From contig NZ_BONW01000029.1 of assembly GCF_016862915.1 (NCBI RefSeq), forward strand, positions 1-64,000: 64,000 bases of DNA, read 5' to 3'. The position numbers and the translations under genes are program-made. Source of the DNA: Plantactinospora endophytica. GTDB lineage: Bacteria; Actinomycetota; Actinomycetes; Mycobacteriales; Micromonosporaceae. Below, piece after piece: positions 38,290 to 47,698 of the stretch (its first letter is position 1; each line of letters begins with the position of its first letter). The notes beneath the pieces were generated by a model that was given only the letters and a program-made list of their open reading frames with translations, searched no databases and had not been told where the DNA came from.

Positions 38290-39222
38290 ATGACCGAGAA
38301 CGCGTCCCCGTTCTTCATCCGGCCCTACCGGTTCGATGACCCGGACCAGGACGACACCTACTTTCCCCGGCTCGACTGGCACCGCCGGCTGGTGCTGGAC
38401 ACCGACGAGCGGGTGCTGTGGCGCGACCGGGTGGACGTCGCCGGGTACCTGCTCGCCGCCGACGCCGGTCCGGACGAGCTGGCCTGGGCGCTGCCCCGGC
38501 CGGCCGAGGTGACCGTGACCGACCGACGGCTCGCCTTCGTGTGCGTGGACTGCCAGCTCGGGCCGGCACCCGGGCCGCAGGGCGACCCACGGCACCGCCG
38601 CCGGACCGGGCCGCTCGGCAGCCGGGTGGTGACCGGGCAGATCCGCTGGCAGTGGCCGGCCGGGCTGCGCATCCTCCCCACCTGCACCGGCCCGGACGCC
38701 GCCCAGGGCAGCGCCGACGAGCGGCTGCTCGTGGTCTGCGACGCGGTACGCGCCACCGGCCGGCCGGCACTCGCGCTCTCCGGCGGCCCGCTCGACTCGC
38801 CGCAGAGCGTACGCCGGCTGGCCACCGTGATCCGACGGGCGGTGGCCGGGTTCCGGCTGGCCAATCCGGCCATGGTGGAGCTGGCCCCGCCGGAGTGGGA
38901 CGCACTGCTCACCCGGGCCGGGCTGGCGCTCTTCGCCGACGCCCTCGCCGACCCCCGGCGCGGTGTCGACCTGCCCGGATCGCTGCCGGTCGAGTTCGCG
39001 CACCGGGACGACTACTACCGCCGTTCGCTGCGTCGCCGCAACGCGCCGACGCCGAGCCGGAGTTCGGCGCCGCCCACCGGCAACTCGCCGGCACCGGGTA
39101 CGGGCGCTTCGACACCGGCCCGGAACCTGTCGCCGTCGGGCCGGAACTCGCCGACACCGGGCCGGACTCCGGCCGTTCCGCCGAACCGCTGGTCCGAGCG
39201 GCAGCCCGGCTCGGCCTCCTGA
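38290..39222 (+). CDS. Unknown actinobacterial protein (310 aa)
   Basis: No family recognised. Residues 1-245 look like a globular soluble domain (LDWHRRLVLDTDERVLWRDR, VTVTDRRLAFVCVDCQLG, a Trp-rich RWQWPAGLRI). The last 60 or so residues are Ser/Pro/Thr-rich and disordered, probably a repeat expansion. ATG 38290 follows a GGGAGG-like site. The DERVLW...VTDRRL pattern loosely recalls PH-like domains that sit in signalling proteins, but this is weak. Neighbouring genes give no clue. Confidence 0.6.
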   Translation: MTENASPFFIRPYRFDDPDQDDTYFPRLDWHRRLVLDTDERVLWRDRVDVAGYLLAADAGPDELAWALPRPAEVTVTDRRLAFVCVDCQLGPAPGPQGDPRHRRRTGPLGSRVVTGQIRWQWPAGLRILPTCTGPDAAQGSADERLLVVCDAVRATGRPALALSGGPLDSPQSVRRLATVIRRAVAGFRLANPAMVELAPPEWDALLTRAGLALFADALADPRRGVDLPGSLPVEFAHRDDYYRRSLRRRNAPTPSRSSAPPTGNSPAPGTGASTPARNLSPSGRNSPTPGRTPAVPPNRWSERQPGSAS

Positions 39223-39410
39223 CCGCACCCGACGTCGGCCCGGGACCATCCCCCGGGCCTCCTGACCGTGCTCCCGTGCCCGTGCTTCGCGGCGGCGGCG
39301 GGTGGCCGGACGACGGCGTTCCGCCGAACCGTTCATCTCCACGCAGAGCGGCAGGTGTCGCTCGGGCATCGGGCGGGTAACCGTGACGCCGAGGTCGACA
39401 GGAGGCGGAC

Positions 39411-40646
39411 ATGGGCAACGGGGTCGACCGGTCGAACGGGTACGCTGCGCGCTCCGGCCAGTTCCTGGACCGCCTCCCCTGGCTGGTGCGCTGGGCGGTG
39501 ATAGCCAGCGTCTGCCTGCTGATCGTCACCGCCGGGGCGTACGTCCTCGCGCAGATCGCCACCCGGCTCGGCCCGCTCAGCATCGCGCTCGCCGCGACCC
39601 TGTTCCTGGCCGGGCTGCTCGACCCGGTGGCCACCCGGCTGCGCCGATGGCGGCTCCCGCCCGCGCTGGCGGCGCTGCTCACCGTACTGCTGCTGTTGGG
39701 GCTGCTCGGCGGTGCCGTACTGCTCATCTGGCGGCTGACCGCCGACCAGTTCTCCGACCTGACCCAGCAGCTCGACCAGGGGCTGGAGCGTACCCGGGAC
39801 TTCCTCACCGGCACGCTGCCGATCAGCCGGGAGCAGCTCGACCAGTGGACCCGGCAGGCGGTGACCGGGGTGCAGAAGTCGGCGCCGGATCCGATCAGTG
39901 GCGCGGCGACCGTCGCGGAGGCGGTCGGTGGACTCCTGCTGGTCCTGGTACTGCTGTTCTTCCTGTTGAAGGACGGCCGCCCGATGTGGCGCTGGGTGCT
40001 GGGCTGGGTCGCCGACGGCCCTCGGGAGCGGACTGCGGCGGCCGGGCGGGCCGGCTGGCGGACGTTGGGCGCGTACACCCGGGGCACGATGATGATCGCC
40101 GCGATCGACGCGATCGGGATCGGGATAGCGCTGGTGGTGCTCCGGGTTCCGCTGGCGCTGCCGCTGGCGGTGATCACCTTCCTCGGCGGCTTCGTACCGA
40201 TCATCGGCGCCACCGTGGCCGGCAGCATCGCGGTACTCGTCGCGCTGGCCGCGAAGGGGCCGACGACCGCATTGCTGGTGCTGGCGGCCGTCATCGCCGT
40301 ACAGCAGTTGGAGGGCAACCTCCTCGAACCGCTGATCATGAAACGGCAGGTGCGGCTGCATCCGGTGGTGGTGCTGCTGGTGGTCACCGCCGGTACGCTG
40401 CTCGGCGGCATCGTCGGCGCCTTCGTCGCGGTACCGATCGCCGCAGTCCTCTACAACGTGGTCAGCACGGTGGCAACGGACCGCCGCGACCGGGCCGCCG
40501 GCCAGGGCGAACGAGCGGACCAAGGCGACCCAGCGAACCAGGGCAAACCACCGGACCAGGGACCAGCCGGCCAGGGCGGACCGTCCGGCCAGGCGACGGC
40601 AGGTCCGCCACCCGCCGACGGGCGCCGGGAGCAGCCGGAGACCTGA
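39411..40646 (+). CDS. AI-2E-family transporter (411 aa)
   Basis: Seven to eight membrane helices with the family core LVLVLLFFLLKDGRPMWRWV, GTMMIAAIDAIGIGIALVVL, FLGGFVPIIGATVAGSIAVL, and VIAVQQLEGNLLEPLIMKRQ. Members transport AI-2-like signals, sodium/protons or unknown substrates. ATG 39411 begins GNGVDRSNGYAARSG. The C-terminal 60 residues are a Gln/Gly/Pro low-complexity tail (units like DQGDPANQG), another example of terminal repeat expansion in this genome. Confidence 0.92.
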   Translation: MGNGVDRSNGYAARSGQFLDRLPWLVRWAVIASVCLLIVTAGAYVLAQIATRLGPLSIALAATLFLAGLLDPVATRLRRWRLPPALAALLTVLLLLGLLGGAVLLIWRLTADQFSDLTQQLDQGLERTRDFLTGTLPISREQLDQWTRQAVTGVQKSAPDPISGAATVAEAVGGLLLVLVLLFFLLKDGRPMWRWVLGWVADGPRERTAAAGRAGWRTLGAYTRGTMMIAAIDAIGIGIALVVLRVPLALPLAVITFLGGFVPIIGATVAGSIAVLVALAAKGPTTALLVLAAVIAVQQLEGNLLEPLIMKRQVRLHPVVVLLVVTAGTLLGGIVGAFVAVPIAAVLYNVVSTVATDRRDRAAGQGERADQGDPANQGKPPDQGPAGQGGPSGQATAGPPPADGRREQPET

Positions 40647-40654
40647 CGTGTGGT

Positions 40655-40712
40655 CTCTTCCGGGCCGACGTCTCGGACGGGAGCTCTTCCTGGCCGACGT
40701 CTCGGACGGAAG
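40655..40712. repeat. Two 29-bp direct repeats
   Basis: Near-identical units at 40655-40683 and 40684-40712 between the convergent transporter and oxidoreductase genes. Only two copies; a small local duplication. Confidence 0.7.
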
Positions 40713-40715
40713 CGG

Positions 40716-41342
40716 TCAGGGTGTGCCGAGCTGGGTGTGTAGTTCGGCGCCGCTCAGGTCGGCGAGGTAGACCGGGCTGCCCGGCTGGTGCCGACGTCCC
40801 TCGGCCAGCCGGCCGGCGTCCACCGGCTCGTAGCCGACCTGTTCGATCAGGTCGGAGACCCGGCGTTTGGCGTCGACGTCGTCGCCGGAGACCGGGATGC
40901 CGTAGCGCCGCTGCGCCGAGGACTGCCGGCCGAACTCGCGCAGGTGGTCCCAGCGCATCGTGTTGAACGCCTTCACCACCCGGGCCTGCGGCAGGTGCCG
41001 CTGGAGCAGCTCGCTGGAGGTGGTCCGGTCCTGGTCGAGGTCGGGATGGTGGCCGTCCCGCTCCGGGTAGTAGTTCCCGGTGTCGATCACCGTCTTGCCG
41101 GCCATCGGGTCGGCGGGCAGTCCGTCGTACCGGCCGACGGGCATGGAGACCACCACGACCTCGCCGAACCGGGCGGCGTCCTCGACAGTCGCCGGACGCG
41201 CCCGCTCGCCCAACTCGTCGGCCAGCCCACGCAGGGTGTCCGGGCCCCGCGAGTTGGCCACCGCCACCTCGTGGCCCGCCTTGGCGAACAGCCGGGCCAG
41301 TGTCCCGCCGACGTGTCCCGTTCCGACGATGCCGATCCGCAC
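40716..41342 (-). CDS. NADPH-dependent F420 reductase-like oxidoreductase (208 aa)
   Basis: Rossmann loop RIGIVGTGHVGGTLARLF, then VAVANSRGPDTLRGLADEL, where Ser-Arg after beta-2 favours NADP(H). Further signatures are GKTVIDTGNYYPERDG and ARVVKAFNTMRWDHL, as in the NADP_oxidoreductase/F420-binding (NPDR) family. Start GTG 41342 follows GGGAAGAA; an earlier in-frame codon at 41411 adds non-homologous residues. It may reduce coenzyme F420 or a related substrate. Divergent from the AraC gene. Confidence 0.88.
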   Translation of the reverse strand: MRIGIVGTGHVGGTLARLFAKAGHEVAVANSRGPDTLRGLADELGERARPATVEDAARFGEVVVVSMPVGRYDGLPADPMAGKTVIDTGNYYPERDGHHPDLDQDRTTSSELLQRHLPQARVVKAFNTMRWDHLREFGRQSSAQRRYGIPVSGDDVDAKRRVSDLIEQVGYEPVDAGRLAEGRRHQPGSPVYLADLSGAELHTQLGTP

Positions 41343-41483
41343 GGTTCTTCCCCTTCCCACCGCCTGGGCCGGGCTACCCGACCGGTCACCGGTCAAACAC
41401 CCGACCCGCACCCGGGCGCGGACATAGGCTGGCCGGACCCGGGCCGGTCGGGCCGGGGCAGCGGTCCGAGCGGAGGCGACGGG

Positions 41484-42596
41484 ATGACTACCGGGCCCAG
41501 GTCGGAGTTCGTCGGCCGGCGTGCGGCGCCGGCGCTGCGGCAGTACCTCGCCGGGTACGTCGGCTACCGGGAAAGCGGGTTACCGCCCGGGCGACACCGG
41601 GGCCTGCCGTCGCCGTACCTGACGCTGATCGTCACCCTCGACGACCCGCTGGTGGTGCTCGCCCACCCGGATCCGGCCACGCCCCCCGGGCGGTACGACA
41701 CGCTGCTCGGCGGCCTGCACACCGCACCCGCGCTGATCGCACATCCCGGCCGGCAGTCCGGGATCCAACTGTTGCTGCACCCGCTCGGCGCCCGGGCCCT
41801 GCTCGGCCTGCCGGCCGGGGGACTCGCGCACGCCGACGTGGATGCCGGCACCGTCCTCGGGCCGTTCGCCGCCGAACTCCGGGAACGGCTCGTCGGCACC
41901 GACGGCTGGGCCGGGCGGTTCGCACTGCTCGACCGGTTGCTCACCGAGCGGCTCGCCCCGGACACCCGACTCCCGCCCGAACTCCTGCACGCCTGGCGGC
42001 GCCTGCTGACCACCGGCGGCGGCGTGCCGGTGGCCGTACTGGCCGAGGAGACCGGCTGGAGTACCCGCTACCTGAGCCGCGCGTTCGGGGTCGAGATCGG
42101 GCTGGGTCCGAAGCGGGCCGCCCGGGTGGTGCGGTTCGACCGGGCCCGCCGGCTGCTCCGGCGCCCGCCGGTCGCCGGTCGGCCCGGATGGCTGGCCGAG
42201 GTCGCCGCCGCGACCGGCTACTACGACCAGGCGCACCTCGACCGGGACTTCCGGGCCTTCGCCGGCTGCCCGCCCAGCCGCTGGCTCGCCGACGAGGGTG
42301 CGGTCGCGCCGGGCGCCGGGCGATCGGAGCGGGTCGCCGAACCGGCCGGGGTCGGCACGTCGACCGGTGCGGCCCGACCGGTTCGCGGGGCGGGCACGTA
42401 CGGTGCGGGCCGGCCGGGTCGCGGGGGATCGCCAGCGGGGTCAGGGTCAGCGACACCAGCGTCGCCGTCCAGGGTCACATCCATGCCAAAAAAGATCAGC
42501 TTCCCCGGGCACGTGACCCGGTCGGCGGACCGGGGCGAGGAGTTCCGAAACGTCCAAGCCGGGGCGGGGACCGGGCCGGCAGACTCGCCGGCATGA
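41484..42596 (+). CDS. AraC-family transcriptional regulator (370 aa)
   Basis: N-terminal effector region (LAGYVGYRESGLPPGRHRGL) and a C-terminal double HTH (VAVLAEETGWSTRYLSRAFG, LAEVAAATGYYDQAHLDRDF, AFAGCPPSRWLADE). After the HTH the frame continues for about 75 low-complexity residues that family members usually lack, up to an ATGA overlap with the VOC gene (start 42593). ATG 41484 follows a GGAGGCGACGGG stretch. Regulator and VOC protein form one operon, a common pairing; the ligand is unknown. Confidence 0.9.
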   Translation: MTTGPRSEFVGRRAAPALRQYLAGYVGYRESGLPPGRHRGLPSPYLTLIVTLDDPLVVLAHPDPATPPGRYDTLLGGLHTAPALIAHPGRQSGIQLLLHPLGARALLGLPAGGLAHADVDAGTVLGPFAAELRERLVGTDGWAGRFALLDRLLTERLAPDTRLPPELLHAWRRLLTTGGGVPVAVLAEETGWSTRYLSRAFGVEIGLGPKRAARVVRFDRARRLLRRPPVAGRPGWLAEVAAATGYYDQAHLDRDFRAFAGCPPSRWLADEGAVAPGAGRSERVAEPAGVGTSTGAARPVRGAGTYGAGRPGRGGSPAGSGSATPASPSRVTSMPKKISFPGHVTRSADRGEEFRNVQAGAGTGPADSPA

Positions 42597-43006
42597 CAGC
42601 GAACTCGCCTCCACCGCCGCAGGTGTGGCCCACCCTGCGGGCCCGGGACGCCCGGAGACTGATCCGGTTCCTCGTCGACGCGTTCGGCTTCGAGGAGGTG
42701 GTGGTCAGCGCCGACGGTGACGTCGTACACCACGCCCAGCTCCGCTGGCCGCCGGGCGGCGGCATCATGCTCGGCTCCGTCCGGGACGATCCGGCGGACC
42801 GCTGGCCGTTGCGGCCGGGCACCTTCGGCGCGTACGCCGTCGCCGAGGACCTGGACACGTTGTATGCCCGGGCGGTCGCGGCCGGTGCCGAGGTGGTCCA
42901 GGAGGTCCGGGACACCGACTACGGGTCGCGCGACTTCCTGGTCCGGGACCCGGAGGGCAACCGGTGGTCGTTCGGCACCTACCGGGGCGAGGCCGCGCCG
43001 GCCTGA
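42593..43006 (+). CDS. VOC-family glyoxalase/bleomycin-resistance-like protein (137 aa)
   Basis: Small VOC-fold protein: RARDARRLIRFLVDAFGFEE near the N-terminus, then DGDVVHHAQLRWPPGG and the end RDFLVRDPEGNRWSFGTYRG. The metal-binding His/Glu positions appear only partly conserved. ATG 42593 overlaps the AraC stop (ATGA), so expression is coupled. Might be an enzyme or a sequestering protein for a small electrophile or drug sensed by the regulator. Confidence 0.9.
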   Translation: MTANSPPPPQVWPTLRARDARRLIRFLVDAFGFEEVVVSADGDVVHHAQLRWPPGGGIMLGSVRDDPADRWPLRPGTFGAYAVAEDLDTLYARAVAAGAEVVQEVRDTDYGSRDFLVRDPEGNRWSFGTYRGEAAPA

Positions 43007-43161
43007 CCTCCAGGGGACGGCGGCACGGGGGCGGCGGCACGGGGGGCCGTCCAGGTGCACGTCGACGGCACCGCCACCCTGCCGGTCTCCAGGTGCGACA
43101 GTGCGGCGGAACCCGCTGCGGTCGACGGCGGTCAGATCCGCTCGACGGCCGGGCGGCCGGC

Positions 43162-43197
43162 CCGGCCGGGACGGTGGTCGCACACCGTCCCGGCCGG
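43162..43197. terminator. Strong terminator between convergent genes
   Basis: Perfect 15-bp stem (43162-43176 with 43183-43197), 6-nt loop, between the VOC gene (ends 43006) and the SnoaL-like gene (ends 43204 on the other strand). Likely bidirectional. Confidence 0.85.
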
Positions 43198-43203
43198 CGG
43201 CCG

Positions 43204-43659
43204 TCACGCGGCGCTGTAGGTCAGGCAGCGGTCCAACCGGACGCTGTCGTCGTGGCTCCAGTACTCCACGATCCGGTCGCCGTCGACCCGCAGGATGTCG
43301 ACGCCGGAGCAGGCCACGATGATCCGATGTGGACAGAGGTTGGCCGGGTCGTCACCGGCCCGGGTGAGCATCCACCGGCCGGCGATCAGGTCGGGGCCGA
43401 TGATCGGACCGACCTCGACGGCGAGCCGTGCGTCCGGGCAGCCGGCGTGCCGGCCGGACACCCAGGCGACCAGCGCCTGCCGACCCTGGACCTGCTCCGG
43501 GGAGCCGCCGGGCACCGGCAGGTGGGCGAGGACCGTGGGCGCGAGGATCTCCTCGACGAGCGAGCGGTCCCCGTTGCGCAGCGCCATCCAGTTCTGCCAG
43601 AGCATCGGCCGGGAGTCGACCGGGACCACGACCGAGCTGTGGTTGGTGTTGATGGTCAT
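43204..43659 (-). CDS. SnoaL-like/NTF2-fold protein (151 aa)
   Basis: NTF2-like fold of the SnoaL polyketide-cyclase group: WMALRNGDRSLVEEILAPTV, RQALVAWVSGRHAGCPDARL and the closing VDGDRIVEYWSHDDSVRLDR. Members include cyclases, isomerases and many proteins of unknown role; no polyketide genes are nearby. ATG 43659. The WYL regulator gene follows upstream on the same strand at about 100 bp and may control it. Confidence 0.82.
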   Translation of the reverse strand: MTINTNHSSVVVPVDSRPMLWQNWMALRNGDRSLVEEILAPTVLAHLPVPGGSPEQVQGRQALVAWVSGRHAGCPDARLAVEVGPIIGPDLIAGRWMLTRAGDDPANLCPHRIIVACSGVDILRVDGDRIVEYWSHDDSVRLDRCLTYSAA

Positions 43660-43756
43660 CGCGAGAGTCCTCCCGTGGGCGGTGAACCGGCCCGGTGCCC
43701 GTCGATCGCGTCGGCGGCACCGGGCCGGCCTCGTCACCCACCATTCTCGGCGCTGG

Positions 43757-44512
43757 TCAGGACAGCATCCTGTCCGCTTTTTTCGACGAATCCGCTCGTC
43801 CGGGCAGTTGAAGCCGGGTCGCCGGCACGTCGAGACCACCCCGCCAGGCGGGCTCGATCGACCGGGGCGGCGCGGTCTCGTCGGTGGGCGCCGCCCGGCG
43901 CATCCGGTCCAGCCGGAAACCACGTACCTCCTGCCGGAGCCGGCACCAACCGACCAGATACCACTGGCGCCCGGCGCCGAGCAGTTCCACCGGCTCGATC
44001 AGCCGGTGCGAGATGGCGCCGTGCCGGTCGACGTACTCGATGGAGAGCACGGTGCGGCTCAACAGCGCGTCGCCGGCGGCCCGGAGCACCTGCCGGGCCG
44101 GCGCCGCCACCGGCTCCGGCGCCAACTCCGCCAGCCGGATCCGGCCGGCAGCCTCGCGTACCGCGTCCACTCCGGACGGTGGCATCACGGCAAGGATCTT
44201 GTGCAGCACCGAGCGTGCCGCGTCGAGGAACGGGGTGTCGGCCATCGTCTCCAGGGCGACGGCGGCGGCGACCGCCTCCCGAGGGGTGATGTTCACCGGC
44301 GGCAGGGTGTAGGCCCGGTCCAGCACGTAGCCGCCACCCCGACCCAACTCGGGGTAGATGGGCACGCCGGACTCCTGTAGGGCGCCGATGTCCCGCCTGA
44401 TCGTGCGCGCGTCGACCTCGAATCGGTCGGCGAGCCAGCGTGCGCTGCGCGGTCGGGGTGCGACCGCGCGCAACTCCTCCACCAGGGCGTAAAGCCGATC
44501 GGTACGGTTCAC
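43757..44512 (-). CDS. YafY-type HTH/WYL-domain regulator (251 aa)
   Basis: N-terminal DeoR-like winged HTH (RTDRLYALVEELRAVAPRPR, DRFEVDARTIRRDIGALQES) and a C-terminal WYL domain (LSIEYVDRHGAISHRLIEPV, QWYLVGWCRLRQEVRGFRLD). WYL domains sense nucleotides or single-stranded DNA in some defence regulators, but this single-copy YafY type usually controls neighbouring metabolic genes. GTG 44512 starts the protein. Probably regulates the SnoaL-like gene downstream. Confidence 0.9.
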   Translation of the reverse strand: MNRTDRLYALVEELRAVAPRPRSARWLADRFEVDARTIRRDIGALQESGVPIYPELGRGGGYVLDRAYTLPPVNITPREAVAAAVALETMADTPFLDAARSVLHKILAVMPPSGVDAVREAAGRIRLAELAPEPVAAPARQVLRAAGDALLSRTVLSIEYVDRHGAISHRLIEPVELLGAGRQWYLVGWCRLRQEVRGFRLDRMRRAAPTDETAPPRSIEPAWRGGLDVPATRLQLPGRADSSKKADRMLS

Positions 44513-44584
44513 CTGCCAAAACTACCGGTCAGGTACGACATTTCCGGCCGACCGGCGACCCGCCGCCGACCGGTTCCGGGTCGG

Positions 44585-47500
44585 TCAGGAGCCGCTGCCG
44601 ACCAGCCCCGGCGCGTCGGCGAGCCGCAGTACGATGCCGGCCAGTGCCGGAGTCCGGGTGTCCCGGGGATCGGTGAGGATCCCCGCCCAGAACCGGGCGT
44701 CCCGGGCGCCCTCCCGGTCACCTGTCTCGTCGTACGCCCGGGCCAACATCTGCAACGTGGCTGCCTGGGCCGACGGCATGCTCATCTCCTCGAACGTCCG
44801 GGCGCACCGGCGCAGTACCCCGACCGCCGCCACGGCCCGCCCCTCGCCGATCCAGCTCACCGCCAGGTCCCGGGCCAGCCCGGTGGCCCAGGGCCGGTCA
44901 CCCAACTGCACCGCCAGGTCGTGGCTCTGCTGGAGCCGGTGCACCGCCTCGGCCCGCCGGCCCAGGCAGACCGCCGCCGAGGCGAGATGCCGCAGCGCGG
45001 CCAGCAGGACGTACCGGTCGTTCACCGTACGCAGCAGCGCCACGGCCCGCTCCGCGGCGGCGTACGCCAGCGCCGGCTCGTCACGGAGCAGTCGGGTCAC
45101 CGCCAGCGCGTTCAGGCAGCGGGCGGTGACAATCTCGGCCGCGCCCAGCTCACCGGCCTCGGCCACCGCCGTCTCGTCCACCGTCAGCGCCTCGTCCAGC
45201 CGGCCCAACCCACGGTAGGCGGCGGAGAGCACCGGTGCGGCCAGCAGGGCACCGAGCGGGTCGCCCTCGGCCCGGAACAGCGCGACCGCCCGCTCGGCCG
45301 TCGACGCGGCGTCCTCGGCGCGGTTCTGGTAGTCGTACAGCACCGCCTGGTCGCTGAGCAGGCAGGCCAGGCCGTGCCGGTCAGCGAGCCGCTCGTACCG
45401 GTCCCGGCCGTCGCGCAGCCGCTCGGCGGCGCCCGCCAGGTCACCCCGGGCCAGCCGCAGCACACCGCTGACGAAGTCGGCCCGGGCGATCGTCCGGTCG
45501 TCCCCGATCCGCTCGGCGGCCTGCCGGGCGAGCCGCTGCACCGCCTGCAACTCCGTCCAGTGGCCGTGCACCCAGAGGAACGGGGCGAGCCGCTCGGCGA
45601 GGTCGATCGCGGCCCGCTCGGCGGCGCACTCCCCGGCCAGCCCGAGCAGGCCGGTGAGGAAGTCGAGTTCGGCGGTGAACCAGCCCAGCGGGTCGGCGGC
45701 GACCCGCTCGGCGGCCCGGGACGGGCGTACCGGCTCGGGCCGCTCCTCCAGGCGGGCCCAGGTCAGGGTGCGGGGCAGCCGGCGGGCGGCGCTGCCGGCC
45801 AGCGCGGCGGCGGCCACCACCAGCCGGCGGCGGGTCGCCGCGCGTCGTCGTACCGCCGGGGTTTCCGGTCGGGCGGGCCCGGCCGGTGCGTCCGCCCCGG
45901 AGGCCGGCCGGTCCGGGGCGGGCCGGTCGTCGACGACGAGTTCCTCGGCGTAGACCCGGAGCAGGTCGTGCAGGCGGTACCGGGGTTCGCCGCCGTCGGC
46001 CGGCCGGGCCACCTCCAGCAGGCTCGCCTCGACCAACTCGTCCAGCACCCGGTCGGCGTCGGCACTGTCCAGCAGTTCGGCCACCGCCCAGGCCGCGAAA
46101 CTCACCGCGCCGAGCGAGCCGAGCAGGCCGAACGCCTCCCGGGTCGGCGCGGAGAGCGCCTGCACGCTGAGCGCCAGGCTGGCCCGGACCTGCTGGTCAC
46201 CGGCGGCGAGTTCGTCGAGGCGCTGCCGCTCGTCGTCGAGGCGGTCGGCGAGGATCGCCAGCGGCCAGGACCGGGTGGCCAGCCGGGTGCCGGCGATGCG
46301 TACCGCCAGCGGCAGGTTGCCGCAGGCGGCGGCGATCCTGGCCGCCTGACCGGGCTCCTCCGCCACCCGCTCCGGCCCCACCACGTGGGCGAGCAGGGCT
46401 CGCGCCTCGTCGTCGGTCAACGGGCCGACCGGCAGGTGCCGGGCGTCGATCAGCCCGCTCAGCCGGCGCCGGCTGGTGGTCAGCACCGCACTGCCCGGCG
46501 TACCCGGGATCAGCGGCCGGACCTGGGCGGCGGTCGCGGCGTCGTCGAGCACGACCAGCACCCGCCGGTCCGCGAGCCGGGCCCGGTAGGCCGCGGCCAG
46601 CGCGGCGAGGTTCTGCGGCAACGCCGATCCTGGTACGCCGAGCGCCCGGAGCAGGTCGGCCAGGACCGCGGCCGGATCCCGGGGCGCGGCCGAGGCCCCG
46701 GCCAGGTGTACGAAGAGTTGCCCGTCGGGAAACCGCTCCCGGATCCGGTGCGCCACCGTCACCGCCAGGGCGCTCTTGCCCACGCCTGGCTGTCCGGAGA
46801 CCGCCACCACCGGCACGGCGCCGCCGTCCGGCTCCAGCGACCGCTCGATCCGCTCGATGGCACCGGTCCGGCCGACGAAGCCGGACAGGGCCGGCGGCAA
46901 CTGGCAGACCGGGAACGGCGACCGGGTCTCCGCCGCCGGCCGGTTGCCGGGCCGGGCGACCGAGGGCTCCTCGCCCCGCAGGATCGCCTGGTGCAGCCGG
47001 CGCAGCTCGGGCCCCGGCTCGACGCCCAACTCGGTGACAAGGATCTCCCGGGCCCGCTGGTACGCGGCCAGCGCCTCGGCCCGGCGCCCGGCGCGGAAGA
47101 GCGCCACCATCAACTGACCGTACGGCCGCTCCCGCATCGGGTGCTCGGTCACCAGTTGGTGCAGCTCGGACAGGACGGTGGCGAGCTCGCCGTCGGCGTC
47201 GAGGTCGGCGTCCACGCAGTCCTCCTGCGCACCGATCCGTTCCAGCTCCCACTGGGCGAGTTCGGGCTCCAGCGTCGGCACCGTCAGGTCGGCGAGCGGC
47301 CGTCCGCGCCACTGCCGCAGCCCGCGCCGGAACCGCTCGGCCGCCAGCACCGGGTCACCGGCGGCCAGTGCCGCCCGGCCGGTGGCGATCTCCCGCCGGA
47401 ACACCAGCACGTCGACGTCGTCGGCGCCCACCCGCAGCAGGTAGCCGTCGCTGCGGTGCTCGATCGTCAGGCCGGGCAGCCGCTCCCGCAGCCGGGAGAC

Positions 47501-47698
47501 GTAGGTCTGCAGGTTGGAGGCGTACGAGGCCGGTGGGCGGTCGCCCCAGAGCGTCTCCACCAGCCGGTCGACGGTGACGAGCTGCCCGGCGTTCACCAGC
47601 AGCGCGCCCAGCACGGTGCGCTGGTGCCGGCTGCGCAGCACCACCTCGGCACCCGAGTCCGCGCAGACCCGCAGCGGCCCGAGCACCCCGAACTTCAC
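44585..47698 (-). CDS. SARP-type regulator with NB-ARC and TPR domains (AfsR-like, 1037 aa)
   Basis: N-terminal OmpR-like DNA-binding domain (FGVLGPLRVCADSG, LVNAGQLVTVDRLVETLWGD) and BTAD domain (to about residue 245), then NB-ARC ATPase with Walker A VSGQPGVGKSALAV near residue 304 and RVLVVLDDAATAAQVRPLIP, followed by a long TPR region. GTG 47698 lies 7 nt after GGGAG. Such proteins activate secondary-metabolite or developmental genes when ATP and a signal are present. No biosynthetic cluster is within the window, so it is orphan or pleiotropic. An upstream ATG at 47737 has no homology. Confidence 0.93.
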   Translation of the reverse strand: MKFGVLGPLRVCADSGAEVVLRSRHQRTVLGALLVNAGQLVTVDRLVETLWGDRPPASYASNLQTYVSRLRERLPGLTIEHRSDGYLLRVGADDVDVLVFRREIATGRAALAAGDPVLAAERFRRGLRQWRGRPLADLTVPTLEPELAQWELERIGAQEDCVDADLDADGELATVLSELHQLVTEHPMRERPYGQLMVALFRAGRRAEALAAYQRAREILVTELGVEPGPELRRLHQAILRGEEPSVARPGNRPAAETRSPFPVCQLPPALSGFVGRTGAIERIERSLEPDGGAVPVVAVSGQPGVGKSALAVTVAHRIRERFPDGQLFVHLAGASAAPRDPAAVLADLLRALGVPGSALPQNLAALAAAYRARLADRRVLVVLDDAATAAQVRPLIPGTPGSAVLTTSRRRLSGLIDARHLPVGPLTDDEARALLAHVVGPERVAEEPGQAARIAAACGNLPLAVRIAGTRLATRSWPLAILADRLDDERQRLDELAAGDQQVRASLALSVQALSAPTREAFGLLGSLGAVSFAAWAVAELLDSADADRVLDELVEASLLEVARPADGGEPRYRLHDLLRVYAEELVVDDRPAPDRPASGADAPAGPARPETPAVRRRAATRRRLVVAAAALAGSAARRLPRTLTWARLEERPEPVRPSRAAERVAADPLGWFTAELDFLTGLLGLAGECAAERAAIDLAERLAPFLWVHGHWTELQAVQRLARQAAERIGDDRTIARADFVSGVLRLARGDLAGAAERLRDGRDRYERLADRHGLACLLSDQAVLYDYQNRAEDAASTAERAVALFRAEGDPLGALLAAPVLSAAYRGLGRLDEALTVDETAVAEAGELGAAEIVTARCLNALAVTRLLRDEPALAYAAAERAVALLRTVNDRYVLLAALRHLASAAVCLGRRAEAVHRLQQSHDLAVQLGDRPWATGLARDLAVSWIGEGRAVAAVGVLRRCARTFEEMSMPSAQAATLQMLARAYDETGDREGARDARFWAGILTDPRDTRTPALAGIVLRLADAPGLVGSGS

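Noticed and set aside
44585-47698. SARP-type regulator as the marker of a biosynthetic cluster
   Set aside because: No PKS, NRPS, terpene or RiPP core genes lie within the window on either side.
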